Shown here in pieces: positions 36,831 to 49,640 of a stretch of DNA of 64,000 nucleotides (positions are counted from its first letter, which is position 1; the number at the start of each line of letters is the position of its first letter). Under the pieces are notes generated by a model, which was not told where the DNA came from, made no database searches, and saw nothing but the letters and a program-made list of their open reading frames with translations. This stretch comes from Anseranas semipalmata (taxonomy: Eukaryota; Chordata; Aves; Anseriformes; Anseranatidae). A program made the position numbers and the translations under genes. The stretch lies in contig VXAA01004301.1 in assembly GCA_013399115.1 (NCBI GenBank), positions 249,230 to 313,229 of the forward strand, in the 5' to 3' direction.

Positions 36831-39800
36831 AATCTGGTCATGTATGGGGCTGGTGATATTCAGCTAAATTGGCTAGTCTAGCATTAAGATGCATTATCTT
36901 TGTACCTAAACAAAGTTGTTGACACAACAGTGCTGCTAAGCTACCAAGACACCCGTCGACAGAGGAGAAAGTTGTTGTATCTGAAAGATTCCACTAACCT
37001 GAGTATTGAAAGTCAATCCAAACATAAAGACATTAGGAAGCATTTCTGTGATTTATAGTGAAACCCTTCTTGCAACCCCATTGTTGATGTTATAGGATTC
37101 TCCACATGTCACAATCAGGACATATCATAACATCAGGAGATTATTTTTCTTACTAATCTTCATGTATTGTCCTCAGAAGTGGATTGAACATGGATTGAAA
37201 CAGCTGCTTTGATGATTTTAGTTTTAGAAAATTCTGACATTTCTCATCTGCAAAGTCTTTCCTGCTAGTGTTGCCATCCTTTTCATCGCAGTGGTTTGGT
37301 CTAATAACTCCTAATATGTACCATTCATTAGACCTCAAGGAGCTGCAGCAAGCTGCTTTAGCACACTGTGCCTTTTGTAGACCAAAAGCTAGGGTCTCAG
37401 CTGGTGTGTACTGAATTAGAAACAATTAGAAATGCTTTAATTGAAGTCAACAGAGCTACCTAAACTCACCACATTTGAAAACCCAGCATAGACTGAGCAG
37501 CACTTGCAGTTAACAGGGCTCAACTGCTGATTATGACTCATGTGCAGACTGGGAAAATAGGGAATTTTTAAACAATATCCCTTTTTGTGTTGCAAGCAGG
37601 TCAAATGCTGTCCTGCTTTTACGATCCTACAGGGAGATGGAGTTTAGGAACATACAAAAGCCTAGAAAAAGAGTTACTGTTGAGGTCACATTTTCATACC
37701 CACATTATTGAACTATACCTTTGAAAGACAAAAGAGCAGGCGATGTCCTAACATGCAGTTGTTGCTTAATGATTGTGTTGTCGGTCTGGAGAGGGCGGAG
37801 TGGTAGGTTGCTTAACAGTTCTACATTTTCCCATGGTATAATACTGGTGATATGGTTAGCTATAATTAAAGGGTTATATAAATGAGCCATTGGGAAACAA
37901 ATTAATTTATTTCCTTGGTGGGGCTAGTTATGTAATTTGGGGCTTACACGTTGCTCTGCTTTCCCTTTGAAGCACTCAGCCCCCCCAAACCTGGTCCTCC
38001 TCTCCCAATTGTTTTAAAATAATTTCAAAACATGTCAAAGGAATGCAGATGTTAAATGCGCTGCAGCTTGAACTTCCTTGAAGCAGCAATGCCCTTAATG
38101 AGAAAAAGCTGGAGAGCAGAGTGAGACCTGGCTTGTAAAACAGCTTTATGGTATGTTTATTACTTTATCAGAAAAGGCCTCCGAACAGACAGCGGAGCAG
38201 CACGTGACGTGGGGAGCTGTTGGTGCCAGTGGGCCACTTCTTGAGAGCAGCACACGCCCGCTGGCCTGCCCCCTTGGAGGCAGAGGAGGATCAGTCAGAT
38301 CTCATTTGGGGCAGATTTATTGGTTGTGGTGGTGCTCAGCCTTTTTATATTTACCTGGGATCTGGCCCAGTCTTGGGGATAGCAAAAGGAGGGTTAGGCT
38401 GGTTCCTACCCCAATCAGAGAAATTGCCCTTTTCCTAGGAGATAATAAGATGTTATTAAAAGTCTAGCTTTAAAAAAAAACAAAGCATTACAATAGGTTT
38501 TCCTCTCATAAACTCTTACGCCTGTGCTTCTTTTATGAGCTTATAAGTAACATCATTAAACTACATCCCATTCTCTGAGCAGATCTTTATATCATTTTTT
38601 TGCATTCTTTTCCCTAGATACGTAAAGCCTAGAGAGTTAGAAATTCAAAAACAAATTCCTAAAGTTTAATTTTGCATACAAAGCTGTAGTACAGAAAACA
38701 AACAATTTCCATGAATGCTATTTGTACTAGAGGCTATATGAGTTTCCTGTAATAGACACCATTTTGGCTTCACAAGAAAATAAAAGAGGAAGAAGTATCA
38801 TTAAAATGTCTTGACACAAAGACCATGGCTACACTTCAGACAACTCTTCCGGGCCCCAGCTGTGAGAGTCAAACAAGCTTCACCAACTGAAGGGAAATGT
38901 GCTTCTTTGATATTTCTAGTGTTGAATGAAAACACACAAAGCATTAGATTAGTTGTGGAACATGCTCTCCTGCCACTTCTCCTCTGACATATACTCCTCG
39001 TGGCAAAAGGTCTCAACCCTTACCTCTTGGACTTGTGGCTGTGGAGGACTGTACTGATGGAGGGGAAAGGCTGTGCTGGTTTCTCTTTGTTCTAAAAGAT
39101 TTTAAGATTTTTAGTCTCAGGATAATTCCAAGTCCTAGCTGACTACAATAATTTCCTGTTAAGCTTTTGCTTAATGTAGTGCAGTAACATCACAGCATGT
39201 GTCTTAGGAATGAACACCTACCAAAACTGCTGATCATGTTTATCTTGCACTACAGGGAAGCCACTGATGAAAGCCACTCATATTTTAATCAAAACTCTTC
39301 CCAAAATGGCAGCTTCCACTGCCAGCACGCTGCCAGTGTGCCTCTGCTAACACTGCCCAAAGAAGAAAGAAAAACAGTCCTCCAGTCCTTCCCATTGGCA
39401 ACAGTCTGGAGGCAAATTTGAAGCCATTCAGCAGAGCTTTGCATCATTGAGGTGGATATCAAGTTGAAGTCTAGGATAAGGTTAGACCGGGGCCAAGAGT
39501 GTGTTTATCTCTCCCTTGCAGATTTTGAAGGGAGGGAGACTGGATGCTTGCTCAGAGGGTGTCTGTTATTTTAACGTTTTGAAGATGAATGGGTTTGATT
39601 TTCAAATCCTAATCACAGACTGCAAAGAAGAGGAAATTATTGTGAATTAATTAACAGGACCATGTTGGGCTGGGCTCTTCTTTGGGGATTTAGTTAGTTG
39701 TTGTGGGAGATTCCTACTGTTGGCAGACAGCATGGCACACAGCTCTGGTGTCTAAGTGTGGCTGTGTCCAGAAGTCACCTTGGCCAGCTGTTCTCAGGAA

Positions 39801-40157
39801 AGAAGATTTTTGGCCGGTTCATCCCAGTCCTCTCCTCAAGCTGAGCCTATGCAGCCCTGTTGTTCCCTTGCTTGGGTTTCCAAAAGGGAATATGTAGAAA
39901 ATAGGCAGAGTGTCAGTAGTGGAGCAAAGGGAATGACAAGCTTTAAGGCATTTGATGGGATCAAACTGGGACTTGTAAGATCAGAAAAGGTGGTTTCCTA
40001 TAAAACTTGCAAGTACATTTATACAAATTGCTTAAACTTTCAGTCCTTGATGCTCGAAATTACCTAAACATCTGCATCAATCTATTTCTCCTCAAGAAAC
40101 AACTTTAATGATAGTTAACTTCAATCATACACTTGTGTCCCAATTATGCTAATAGCA

Positions 40158-40175
40158 CTCAAGTACGTACTTGAG
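40158..40175. repeat. Perfect 18-bp palindrome
   Basis: ctcaagtac is followed directly by its reverse complement gtacttgag, centred on the ACGT core. CAAG/CACTTGAG-type words resemble NKX2 homeodomain sites (tcaagtg/cacttga). A dyad binding site or chance are both possible. Confidence 0.65.
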
Positions 40176-41340
40176 CGTTTTGCTGACTAACATTCTTCTG
40201 AATTGCAACTGCAATGTCTCCCATTTCCAGGGATGTTGCACTTCCCCTGGAGGAGGAGAGCACATTAATGTGGCTGAGTAGCAACTACAGGATTGTTTAC
40301 GTTCATTAAATCCTGTTTGGTACTTTCAAGAAACAGACCTTCTCTTGGGGTCCAATGGCACCTCTTTTCCTCTTCTTTTCTTGAAGAAAGCAGAAAATAT
40401 TTTTTAAATAAGCCAGTGAGTTGTTTTTTTATTATTGAAAAACCAAACCAAAACACTTCTATGATTGGGCAAGAGATTGTGGATCTGCAATTGAAAAAAT
40501 TAAATGTTGTTTAAGTTACTGCTGCAAGAAAAAAACTGCCTCAAAATGATAAACATGCTTTTTATTTGCATTTTGAAACTTAAAATGACTTTAATATTTT
40601 TATTAAAGAATCTGGAAAATAAAACTGCTTTGTCTTAGACCTTGTGGGTCACGTTTCAGCAGACTGAATCTTACTGCTGACTTTTGAACCTCTGAAGATG
40701 CTGCTGTGCCTGGACTCCACATGACTCTCCTCTCATAAGAAGAGTAGCATTGTAAGCCATACATACGATGTGTTTTTCTATTCATTATTGAGAATCTACT
40801 TGCAAAGGAAGAGCCAAAAGCATTTTGAGCAAGGTTCTATTAGTTTACATAGCTGATTAATACTTGAAGCACTGTTTCTTTGTTGAAATAGTATCCACTA
40901 TCCATCACAACAGCCCATCTAAGCTGTAGGGCAAACCACCCTTTTGGCAGCCATGTTGTTAAAACTGAACCTCACACTGTGGTGAGAAAATAAACTGAAG
41001 ATCCTCTGAGGAAATTTTTGAAGACTGTATTATTTCTTGCTACAGCTGACTGCGTCTCCGGTTTTATATATCTGTTGAAACAACAGCACCAGCAAGTTAG
41101 CTGCTGCCGATTCCTCGCTGTCACACAGGAGGAGCCTGTTGGGGCAGTGAGCAGCAGCGTGGGCTCTTTTGGCAATTCCCAATGAGATCTGAACTTTTGA
41201 TCTTCTGACCTTTGAAAGGGGGCAGTTTTTAAATTCACAGCAAATACTGCACACCTATTAGTCATGGGCAGATGTGACAGTGACACAGATGAGCCATTGC
41301 CTTCCTAGGAGGTAATTATCATGTGCCTCTCATTGTGCAG

Positions 41341-41441
41341 GTGGCACACAACACGAGAAGATGCCCCCTCAGGAAATGTTAGCCAAGCAAGATGGGTTAT
41401 TGTCCACCAGCAGCAAGCGAGACTCCCTCCGTGGAGTGCAG
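41341..41441 (+). other. Candidate internal exon, 33 codons
   Basis: An acceptor (tgcctctcattgtgcag, ending at 41340) and a good donor (gtgcag then gtaggg from 41442) frame 101 open bases. The first two bases complete a codon and the last codon is whole. The frame contains EKMPPQEMLAKQDG and SSKRDSLRGVQ, hydrophilic and serine-rich, with a basophilic-kinase-like KRDS. No family is recognised. It could be an exon of a long-intron gene or a pseudo-exon. Confidence 0.25.
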
Positions 41442-44280
41442 GTAGGGCAAAACAGAAACAAGGCAAAGAGAAAAGCAGCTAGTTATTCAAGCTGTTGCAA
41501 AAAGCTCCTCTTAATGCACAGCACAGCAGGGAAGAAATGGGTACTGATTGTAGCGAAGTCTTCCTGTAGTGCCTGGCATTCATTAATATGTATTGATGGC
41601 TTTGAATTGCAGTCCTCCATTTCAGCATCAAAGAGAGAATAGGCTGAATATTGCCAAATTTGGTCATTTGAACATTACCCTTTTTAACCTGCCCAATGAC
41701 CTTTCTTACTCAGATAATGTTTTGCTTTCGGATGCTGCATCAGCAAAAGTCCACAGGAAAATGATGCTTGCTATAGAGTCACATCAGCCTCGGCAGGACC
41801 TGCATCGAGTGAGCTGTAAGTCAGTGGTGATCACCAGGGCTGCATGACCTTGCACAAGTGAGAAGTGGGCTCTGGACAGGGAGATCTGTGCAACAAACAA
41901 ATGTTGTCCTGGTATGCCACAGGTGAGAGGAGCTCAGCACCTAATGAACGTTATTGCAGTGAAGACCTGGCAGAAGTTGTCATACCTCGTAGATGACATC
42001 TGCCTGTGCAGGCTCAGGTAACAGACTAGGACCCAAGTCTTCAGACATGTCTGGTGGTTCTGAATGCTGTCATGTTTTAAAATTAATTTGCCAGATGTGG
42101 TGAGCCACGCAAAGCTGAAATAACCTTACCTCTTTATTTTCTTCAACGTTACAAGTCTTCTCTTTTTGTTTCCTTGAATATTCCCAAGAAGCCACTGGTT
42201 TTGTGCTACCAGTGTGTGGCCACACTGTTTCTGTGCTAACAGATGCCTAGAAAAATATAGAAGCACTCAGTAAGTATTAAGCTTTTCTTATTTCTACATC
42301 AAAGATATTTTCAAGTCACGGTTATAAATATCTGTTCCATTTTGCCCTGCCCTATATTTCCAGGAGAATTCCACACCAAGTAAAACATTGATTTATTTAA
42401 AATACAACTAATGAGCTTTCTTTGTCCTCTCTCTGATGCTGGAAAATCCCACCTGATCCCTAATTAACAAATTGATTTATTAAAAGTATAGCTAATGACC
42501 TCCCTTTGTCCTTTCCTCCCAGCTGCAGAATCCCACCTGATCCCAGATTGATTTGACCACATGGGCAAAGCACTGCCCATGTCCAGTGGCATTCCTGCCT
42601 CACACAAGCTAGGCAGCCAAGAAGCATCAGCCAGAACAAGGGGAGCAGAGCAGGACTTACATGCCAGGGCTGATTCACTGTGGGCTCAATCTCTTGTAAA
42701 CAGCTTGTGGCAAGCCTAGCACAGTTTGGAAGTGTGTGTGTGCATAACAAGAGCTCACAAATACCACTCATCAACAAGATCTGACCTTGGACTTGCACTG
42801 ATATGAATATATCTGCAGGCAACACAAGGCCGTTACATCTTGGTATGTAAACACTGAGGTATCTTTGGCCCTCTTCCCTGTGGTGTTCTGCAGAAACGAG
42901 CAGTGGGTCACTCACTGCAGACAATGCTTTCGGAGAGAGGAACTGAAAAATAATGGGCTGTTTTAGACGACGCAAGACAGAAAGATGTGGTCTCTGGCAA
43001 TAAGGACAAGTGGTCACAAGTTACATGAATTTCTGGCATTAAAAGGAATGGCAAAGAAGTATCCCAGATTAGTGTGCCGGCCAGATGACCTCCTCGTAGC
43101 ACGGTGCAAGTAGCAGGGCCCCATCCCATGCTGATAGCTGCTCCAACATGTATCTCCTTTTTCCTCTGACATGGCCCCTCAGCCTTACCTTTTCTATGGG
43201 GAAGAAAAAATAAAATCAGGCTGAATTCAACAGGAAAGAAAGTATGTCAGGGGCTGGTTGTCCCTTCCCCTGATGGACCTTGTCCCCAAGACTGACAAGG
43301 CCACCGCATGAACACTGGTAACTCAATGAGCTCTTGGAGCTCTTTCTGACCAGCCTGGTATTGGTTCCCCTCACCAGCATTATGCAGAGCAGCCCTGCTT
43401 CAAAGGGACCTGAACAACTCCCAGAGCCTCTGCAAGTGAAAAGTTTGAAGTAGTGTCTGAGATAAAAGATCTGAGGTGTCAGCCAGCCTTACAGGAGGGC
43501 TCTCAAATTTCAGCATGTGGGCCCATGTTAAAGTTCATAGTGCTCTGGCATTCCTTGTTGAGGGCTGGTGCTCTCACTAAGGTAGCAATAGTCTGCATTT
43601 GTCTCCCAATCCCTGACTCAGGTTTCCAGAACAAAGTTGTAGTATGTCTGGCTCCATTACTTAATTGAGTGGTAAGCCCTTTACTTCATTTGGCCAACGT
43701 CTCCTCTCACTATGCTAATAGTGAGATCTCTCAGTTAATGCTATCAACCTTCTAATATCTCCCTTCCAGTCTCCTAGACCCCCACAGGTTTATTTCTTTA
43801 ACATTTGTAGCTGTATTGCAGTTAGCAGTTGTGTCTCTTCTGACACACATGAGGAAAAAAATGCCACAGTCTGAATATAAATTAATGAAAAGGGAAAAAA
43901 ATGAGGTGAAATAGCCTATTTTTACCTAATTTGCCACATTGCTTAGCACGGTTTGGAGAAGTTGAAGAACTTTGTTTTATTTGTAATCATGCACAACAGC
44001 GGCATTAGCCGCTGCTTGGTCTATCAAATTTATTTTTCCTAACCCCTCTCTGGAAATAGTGCGCACACATCATAGATCAGATAGGAGAGAAAAATTTCGT
44101 AGGGGAATTTAGACATCTGGATTCCCCACACATTTGGCGTAATGTCTTACGCCATTAGGACCTAGCCTGCATCTGCCTGTGTGCCATCACGTATCCTGTA
44201 AGGCTCCCAGGTAGCTCTTCTGGCAGGTAGTTTTTTCAATGGAAAAAATGGTGAAACGAAGTGCTGCCTTTGTATGTAAT
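41442..44280. other. Non-coding sequence with a tandem duplication
   Basis: A diverged tandem repeat at 42320-42555 is listed separately. A 185-codon minus-strand frame (42460-43017) overlaps that repeat, shows no motif and is judged a chance frame. The rest shows no exon-like structure. Confidence 0.5.
42320..42555. repeat. Diverged tandem duplication, about 80-bp unit, 2-3 copies
   Basis: Unit A (42387-42470) and unit B (42471-42546) both start attgattta, continue with an A-rich stretch and 'ctaatga', then 'ctttgtcct' plus pyrimidines, and end 'atcccacctgatccc'. A third start (attgattt) follows at 42547. The sequence just before 42387 (ttttgccctgccc...ggagaattccaca) resembles a more decayed upstream unit. 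It is an old local duplication, not a known transposon as far as I can see. Confidence 0.75.
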
Positions 44281-44395
44281 AACCCGTGGTTAGTCAACAC
44301 AGAGACCTGGGAGCCCCGGATCTGCGGCTTCCTTGCCTCAGGGGTTCAAACCCACATCTTGTATCAGGCTGTGGGCTAGGCTAGGATGGGTGTTT
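44281..44395 (+). mobile_element. Possible tRNA-derived SINE relic
   Basis: 'cgtggttagtcaacacagag' followed by 'acctgggag' and later 'caggggttcaaacccacatc' mimic the head and B-box/anti-B-box words of amniote tRNA-type SINEs. Divergence is high and boundaries are uncertain. Confidence 0.33.
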
Positions 44396-44534
44396 TTCCC
44401 AGCTTCGTCATGAGCTGTGCCACTGTGCTGAAAGAGGTGAGTAGAGCCAAAAGGGAAAAGTAATCATGGGTGATGAGGGATGCTGTCTGGGAAAGGAGGC
44501 ACTGGCGACACTTTGTTTTGGTTTCTTCTCTCAG

Positions 44535-44726
44535 AGTGTTTGCATATTTGGTCTGAAGATGATCATGCTTGAAATTCATGATCATTTTCTGGAGAAGGGA
44601 CCTTTCTTTTCCAGGCAGCTAGAGTCATTCCCGGATTCCTTTCCCCTCTCCGTGAAACCTTATGAAGAAGATCCTGGGTGCCACCACCAGACACTGTCTG
44701 CATGTAGACAACAAGGACCCTCTCAG
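44535..44726 (+). other. Candidate internal exon, 64 codons, phase 0-0
   Basis: A strong acceptor (ttttggtttcttctctcag, ending at 44534) begins a frame open for 192 bases to a CAG followed by gtgctt, a weak donor. The translation includes KMIMLEIHDHFLEKGPFF and SVKPYEEDPG. It has no recognisable domain. The weak donor and absence of family likeness make a pseudo-exon likely. Its phase would join in frame after 41341-41441 and before 53115-53291, but that alone proves little. Confidence 0.18.
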
Positions 44727-46562
44727 GTGCTTGAATTTTCACCCCAACCTCTTTTACTGGGTGTGAGATACTCATCTGTCATCATGACAGAGAATAAGTT
44801 ACAGTTAATTAGAAAAAAAATCACCAAAAGCATGAAAGAAATTGTTCCTATGAAAAATTGTTTCATCAGTTGCTCCCCTCTTCCTTTAACTTCCATCACT
44901 GTATTCATCTTACAGAAATGAATTACAGAGAAAATGTTAAAGGAAACACATGACTGCCAAGCCAGTCACTCCAGGTATTATCTTATTAATCTTAATTGAC
45001 GTTTCCTTGTTTGTCTCTTTTATTCTTCCTCACTGCAGTTTTGCATAGCCCTTTTTCTAAATTCCAGGTGATAAGCCCAGAAAAAGGCAGTATTTATTAT
45101 CTGATGAACCACATCTTAGTGGAAGATTGCCTTGGGAATATTTGATACTATATCAATGAGAAAGTGTCCAAAGGAAACTGTAAATAATTACCAGTAGCTT
45201 TATAGTGATGAAACCTTGAATTTCTTCTTACCTTATTTTTCTAGCGGCTCAGCTGCAAGAATATGTTGTCTTTATCAGATAAACAAATATTTAATACCGA
45301 CCTCTTTTTGCAGCAATGGTCAGTATCTGATGCTTTGCAGGAAAATACATCCCTGCACCATTGGCAGTATGTATCTAGATGATATTGCAAATCTCAGCAG
45401 TAGTGAGAGACATCTTTCTTCTCACTGCAGTGGATTACAACTGAAAGCTGTTTCTTCTCTTTTTGCTTAGCCCTAGAGTTAGATGACACTGAGACAAACT
45501 TTTCTACCTGAGAAATTGCTTCTTATAAAATCTGATTTTAACACATTTTCTGTTTTTTTTTTAATTATTATTATATTTTTATTATTATTATTTTATATAA
45601 AGTCTTCAATCAGAATTCGCCTTAGTTATAAATTGGATCTTAGCACTCATGGACCAAACCTCTACCCAGAATTTCACAGGAGATAGAAACTTTCATGGTT
45701 TCAGTAAGGTACATATTTCAGTTTTTGTTGTTGGTCCAGCCTCCCTAGAAATCAAACAAAGAAAAGCAATTTTCAACCAGTTTATTTGGTCCCAACAATA
45801 CTGCAACAATGCTGTAGAAAATACTCAGTTACATTCCCAGCCCTCAGAGCTTACTCACTGAGAGACAGATACACTTCAATTCCAGAGACTCAAGTTGCTC
45901 AAAAGCCTGGAGACATTTGGAAGAGGGAGTTAACCTATGCTGAACAAATCCTTTATGTTACCACATCAGCAGTGTTGAAAGCATGTAGGCAAAGCTGCAC
46001 TTAGTGAATTATTATGCTATAGAGGTTAGCTTTTTTGGATCCACCGTTTGCTTTGTTTAAGCAGGCAGCATATTATTCTTGTCTTTGGAGGATCCAAAAA
46101 GAAAGGCTCTTTGTTTTACTGTTAACACTTTCTTTGAGCTCAGTGAAATTTTTTTGGAATGTGAAGGATGTTCTCCTGTGTAGTCATTTAACATTGTTCC
46201 AAACAGCTGCACCCGAATACCATAGGAAGAAAAAGTTTCACATACCTACTGGAAACAGGGACAAGGTAATGCCGTTTCCACTGGTAGAAGAAGCAGTTTG
46301 TGCATCTTCAAAGCTTGCAGAAATGTAAATTGACTATACTTAGAAACAGGTGTATCAAAGCTGAAAAAACTACCTTTGGGAAACTAACCACAAGGTCTAG
46401 GTGTTTACTTGGATGGATAAATTTTGTGATCTTTGTTCAAGGCTTGCCTTCAAGGTCAACTTTCTCTTTCACACGTATTTCTTCCATTTCTTCCACTGCA
46501 CACATATTGGCATGAGCTCTGTCTCTGTGGTATCTGAAAGCTTAACAATATTTTTAGGAAGT
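44727..46562. other. AT-rich non-coding sequence
   Basis: It contains an AT-rich microsatellite at 45550-45599 and a small exon-like segment at 46207-46265 (acceptor ccaaacag, donor gtaatg, 59 bases, frame APEYHRKKKFHIPTGNRDK). The exon-like segment is short and likely chance. Nothing else is supported. Confidence 0.45.
45550..45599. repeat. T/ATT-rich microsatellite
   Basis: A T run is followed by two blocks of ATT triplets and a TATATA end, with no G or C over about 50 bases. Confidence 0.85.
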
Positions 46563-46680
46563 ATTCTCATTTACCAGGTGGGGAAACAGACCACAGTAGT
46601 GTTGATACCTTGCCCAAGGTTGGTCAGGAGAAGATCTGTGGTGCAACCAAGAAGTCGGCTCTTAAGTAGTGTACTTGCTA
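46563..46680 (-). mobile_element. MIR SINE, minus orientation
   Basis: The + strand reads as the complement of MIR in order: 'ttctcatttaccaggtggg' then 'gaaacagaccaca' (consensus 'cccattttacagatgaggaaactgaggcaca'), 'ttgataccttgcccaaggt' (consensus 'taagtaacttgcccaaggtca'), 'atctgtggtgcaaccaagaa' (consensus 'aagtggcagagccgggattcgaa') and 'ggctcttaa' (consensus 'gtgctcttaaccac'). It is the clearest SINE in the window. MIRs are shared by amniotes and predate the bird-mammal split. Confidence 0.75.
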
Positions 46681-47352
46681 GTAAGATAGTCTTCTCCAAT
46701 GTCAAGGTAATGGAAGAGAGAAATCTCTGCTATCACATGATTAAGAGATGTTAGGAAATTGTAGGAAAACAGTAAATATGCATGCAGAAGCCTCTATTTT
46801 CTGTGCTCAGATCCATCAGTAGTGTAGACACACAAAACACCTATATCTATATTACTCTTCCCCCTAATGTCAGTAAAGTAGTTCAAGATCCTTAGATACA
46901 AATTATGTTCAAAGTATACTGAATAAACTTCTCTAATACAAAGGATGTTAGCTTTCATTAAGTTAACTGGACAAACTGTTCTGTCATCATCAATACACAA
47001 AATAGGGGCACATCCCAATTTGTTTCCAATGCTACATTTTGTTTTTCCATCTTGGATTTCTCTGGAAAACCAAAGGAATATAGGGTAATAATTCCCAAGC
47101 CAAGGCCTTCCTGGTGGCTTCTCCTCTAAAGAACCAATAAATCTACTTGGACCTCTGGCAGATAGTTCAGCTTCGTGAGATAAAACTCTGGACCTCCTCG
47201 TTCATGAGCCTTGGCTCTTGGCCCTCCACCTTAGTAAGCAAAGAAACCTTCTTCCTTGGCAAACTTTTTAAATGAAACCCAAAGAGTTAAGTGGTGTTTC
47301 ATGAGAAAGTAAAGACCTGTTTTAACCGGATATGTTAGCGACTAGCCTCCCC

Positions 47353-47374
47353 ATTTGCTCACGAGTGAGCAAAT
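47353..47374. repeat. Perfect inverted repeat, 10-bp arms, 2-nt spacer
   Basis: atttgctcac and its reverse complement gtgagcaaat flank GA. Confidence 0.6.
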
Positions 47375-47997
47375 CACATCTCTCTCCAGGGAATCACAGG
47401 GACATTTCCTGGTGGTAGATGTGCTCTGACATTGCTTACCAGCAAAAAATAAAAATGTGCCAGCGTCTGGCAAAGGACTGCTCTAGTACACTTACCCTTG
47501 AGGGGTGTCAAAAAGTAAGTAGGGAAACTTGTGCTTTCTATAAGCAGGAAAAGACATTTCTTCATAATCAGAGGGTAGAAACCAGTTCCATTATGTTCTC
47601 TTCTCATGTTTTGAGCAGAGCTTTGACAAAGGAGTTTGCCCAGAGCAGTTAAAACAAAACCAAAAACCCAAGAGGTCTACTCCACAGGCATTTTCCTGGC
47701 ATTCTCTGACATACAGATGACTGATAATATCACCATAACAGCTGTTATCTCAAATGTCTGCCTCCAGGCAAATTAAAATAAAGAAAAGCCAACATACTTG
47801 AAGAGATGAATACAGAAGGCATTTGCCAGTCATTTACTGGCTTTGGATTGCTTGTTGTCAGAGTTAAAATGAAGGTTGTGCGTTTTATAAGAAAATTACA
47901 GGGCTGTCACTCTTACAGCTTATATATGTAGAGTGATGAAGAACAACTCCATTGCCAGGACCGAAGGCAAAAGGATTGTTGTTTTAACCAGAATCTG

Positions 47998-48021
47998 AAG
48001 CATCCTTTCTCAAGGATGCTT
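47998..48021. repeat. Perfect inverted repeat, 10-bp arms, 4-nt loop
   Basis: aagcatcctt and its reverse complement aaggatgctt flank TCTC. Confidence 0.6.
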
Positions 48022-49568
48022 GAGCCTTGCTGCCAGGGAGCAACAAGAGCAGAGCTGCTCCCGGAGGGGGACGGAGACAGGACCCAAGGAGGACCCCCGT
48101 GCAAGTAGTACCTGAGCGCAGCAGTCCCAGACACGGCAAGCAGATAAAGTAGGTCTGGGCTCCACCCAGGAGGTCCAGCCAGGACCGGCAGGAGATGGGG
48201 CTGGAGTCAAGTGTGGATGTGAGTTCAGGTGGGCTCCAGCCATCATCTCTGGCCTCTAGGACATGCTCCTTTGATGCAAAGCTTCTCACCTGGGAAATGC
48301 TGCTTGCACAGATTCCTCTCGGCCAGCTCCCACAGTGACATGTTGGTTTTGTAGTGGGAGCCACATAGCTGGGTGGTGTACCCTATAGTGCTGAAATATA
48401 TATGCCTAAGCATCACAAACAGGACTGAGCTGACAGATGTGTGCAGTTTACATGCTGGATAACTTGGAGGGCAGGTAGAGAAGCTTGAGTCTACACACAT
48501 CTATACTAGTAGGGGATGATCATTTTTTTCTGATGATCTGGGGAAAAAGTGATTCATCTGACAGAGAACTACTTCTGAGCTGATCTGCCAGCACATGAAG
48601 GGTTTTCCACTCAGTAATTAGGTATCATCAAGCCTGCACCTGTTTGTTTGCTCCAGCCACAGATCCTTGGAGTGTCCAGTCTCTGAAATGTGTAAAGCAG
48701 CATTCAAAAAAAGCTTACTGGACCAGACTGAAGTCAAAGCCACTGAGTGCTCTTGTCAGAGCTGTCAGGGAATTAAAGTGACTAATGATAACTGAGCTGT
48801 TAGAGGTGGGGTGAGAGATTAAGTGCTATTGCTTTCAGTGTCCTATGAATATGCTGACCTCCACAAAAGAAAACCCACAATTTTGTAGGAGGTTCCCATT
48901 CTGGACCATACCATATCTCAGTAAAACTCTGCCTTTATAAAAAATAACTCCCTACTGGATTGTTATCCATTTAAATTGTGTCCACATGTAACAAGCCCGG
49001 CTTTTGCATACTTCTGACAGCTCTGGGAGCAGAATTACCACAGAAATCTGCAGTATTTTAGTGGGATGGGGGTACTACTAACCGTAAAGTTTATATTGAA
49101 AATTCATCTGTCTTCTGATTTGAGTGCAGTTGGCTAAGGCAGGCCAAGAAAGCCACATGGGCCCCAGGAAGAGAAGTACCAGGGGAAGGGGAAGAGAAGG
49201 TCATCTTGGTTTTGTTGGAGAGGAAAAATGAAAGCTTTACAGGTGTTCAGGGAATAGGAACATCACCATTTCACTGATGTCAGATAACTGTCTGTATCTG
49301 GGATGTTTATTTTAATACTCAAACCTGTAGCATTACCATAGGAAAAAAGATATCTGGGAAAGGTGATGAATTGTCAAGACTGAAGATTAAATTCAAGAAG
49401 CAGCAGTATAGATAAGACAATGGCAAGGAAGTTAACAAATCCTACTTGTACTCCTGTATCTGCCCATGGTTTGAAAAATGTCACTTTTCTTTCTTCCTCA
49501 AGCCTTTAGCATCTGTTTTGCATTTGTAGCAAATCTTTCCGCTAAAGGTGCATCTCCACTAGCATTTT

Positions 49569-49640
49569 CATAGGATCACAGAATATGTTAGTTCAGATCA
49601 GGAGCGTGCTTTGGAATTGAACCTCCCATCATCCCCACTT
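49569..49640 (-). mobile_element. Possible CR1 LINE 3'-end fragment
   Basis: 'cataggatcacagaatatg' at the left edge closely resembles the complement of the CR1 3' end ('catagaatcacagaatggtttgggttgg'), followed by a degraded 'gttcagatcagg...gaacctccc'. Beyond about 49640 the likeness is lost. Minus orientation. Confidence 0.42.

Larger units (their letters stand above)
31881..41340. other. Unique non-coding sequence, no gene seen
   Basis: Open frames are short. A TG/TA microsatellite lies at 33003-33056 and GTTTTT repeats at 34567-34590 and 35842-35872. A weak CR1-like stretch lies at 36735-36830. A perfect 18-bp palindrome lies at 40158-40175. 33083-33480 is non-repetitive and could hold conserved non-coding DNA. 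A small GC-rich patch at 38185-38290 has few CpGs and no splice context. Confidence 0.5.
46681..49565. other. Unique sequence, no gene seen
   Basis: Two small perfect hairpins lie here (47353-47374 and 47998-48021). 48020-48340 is GC-richer and purine-rich on +, with several overlapping minus-strand frames and no motif; it could be a decayed repeat, but none is recognised. Confidence 0.5.

Noticed and set aside
42460..43017. 185-codon minus-strand frame
   Set aside because: It overlaps the diverged tandem duplication, has no recognisable motif, and shows no splice context.
46207..46265. 59-base exon-like segment with frame APEYHRKKKFHIPTGNRDK
   Set aside because: The acceptor has a poor pyrimidine tract, the segment is very short, and the start phase does not join the other candidates.
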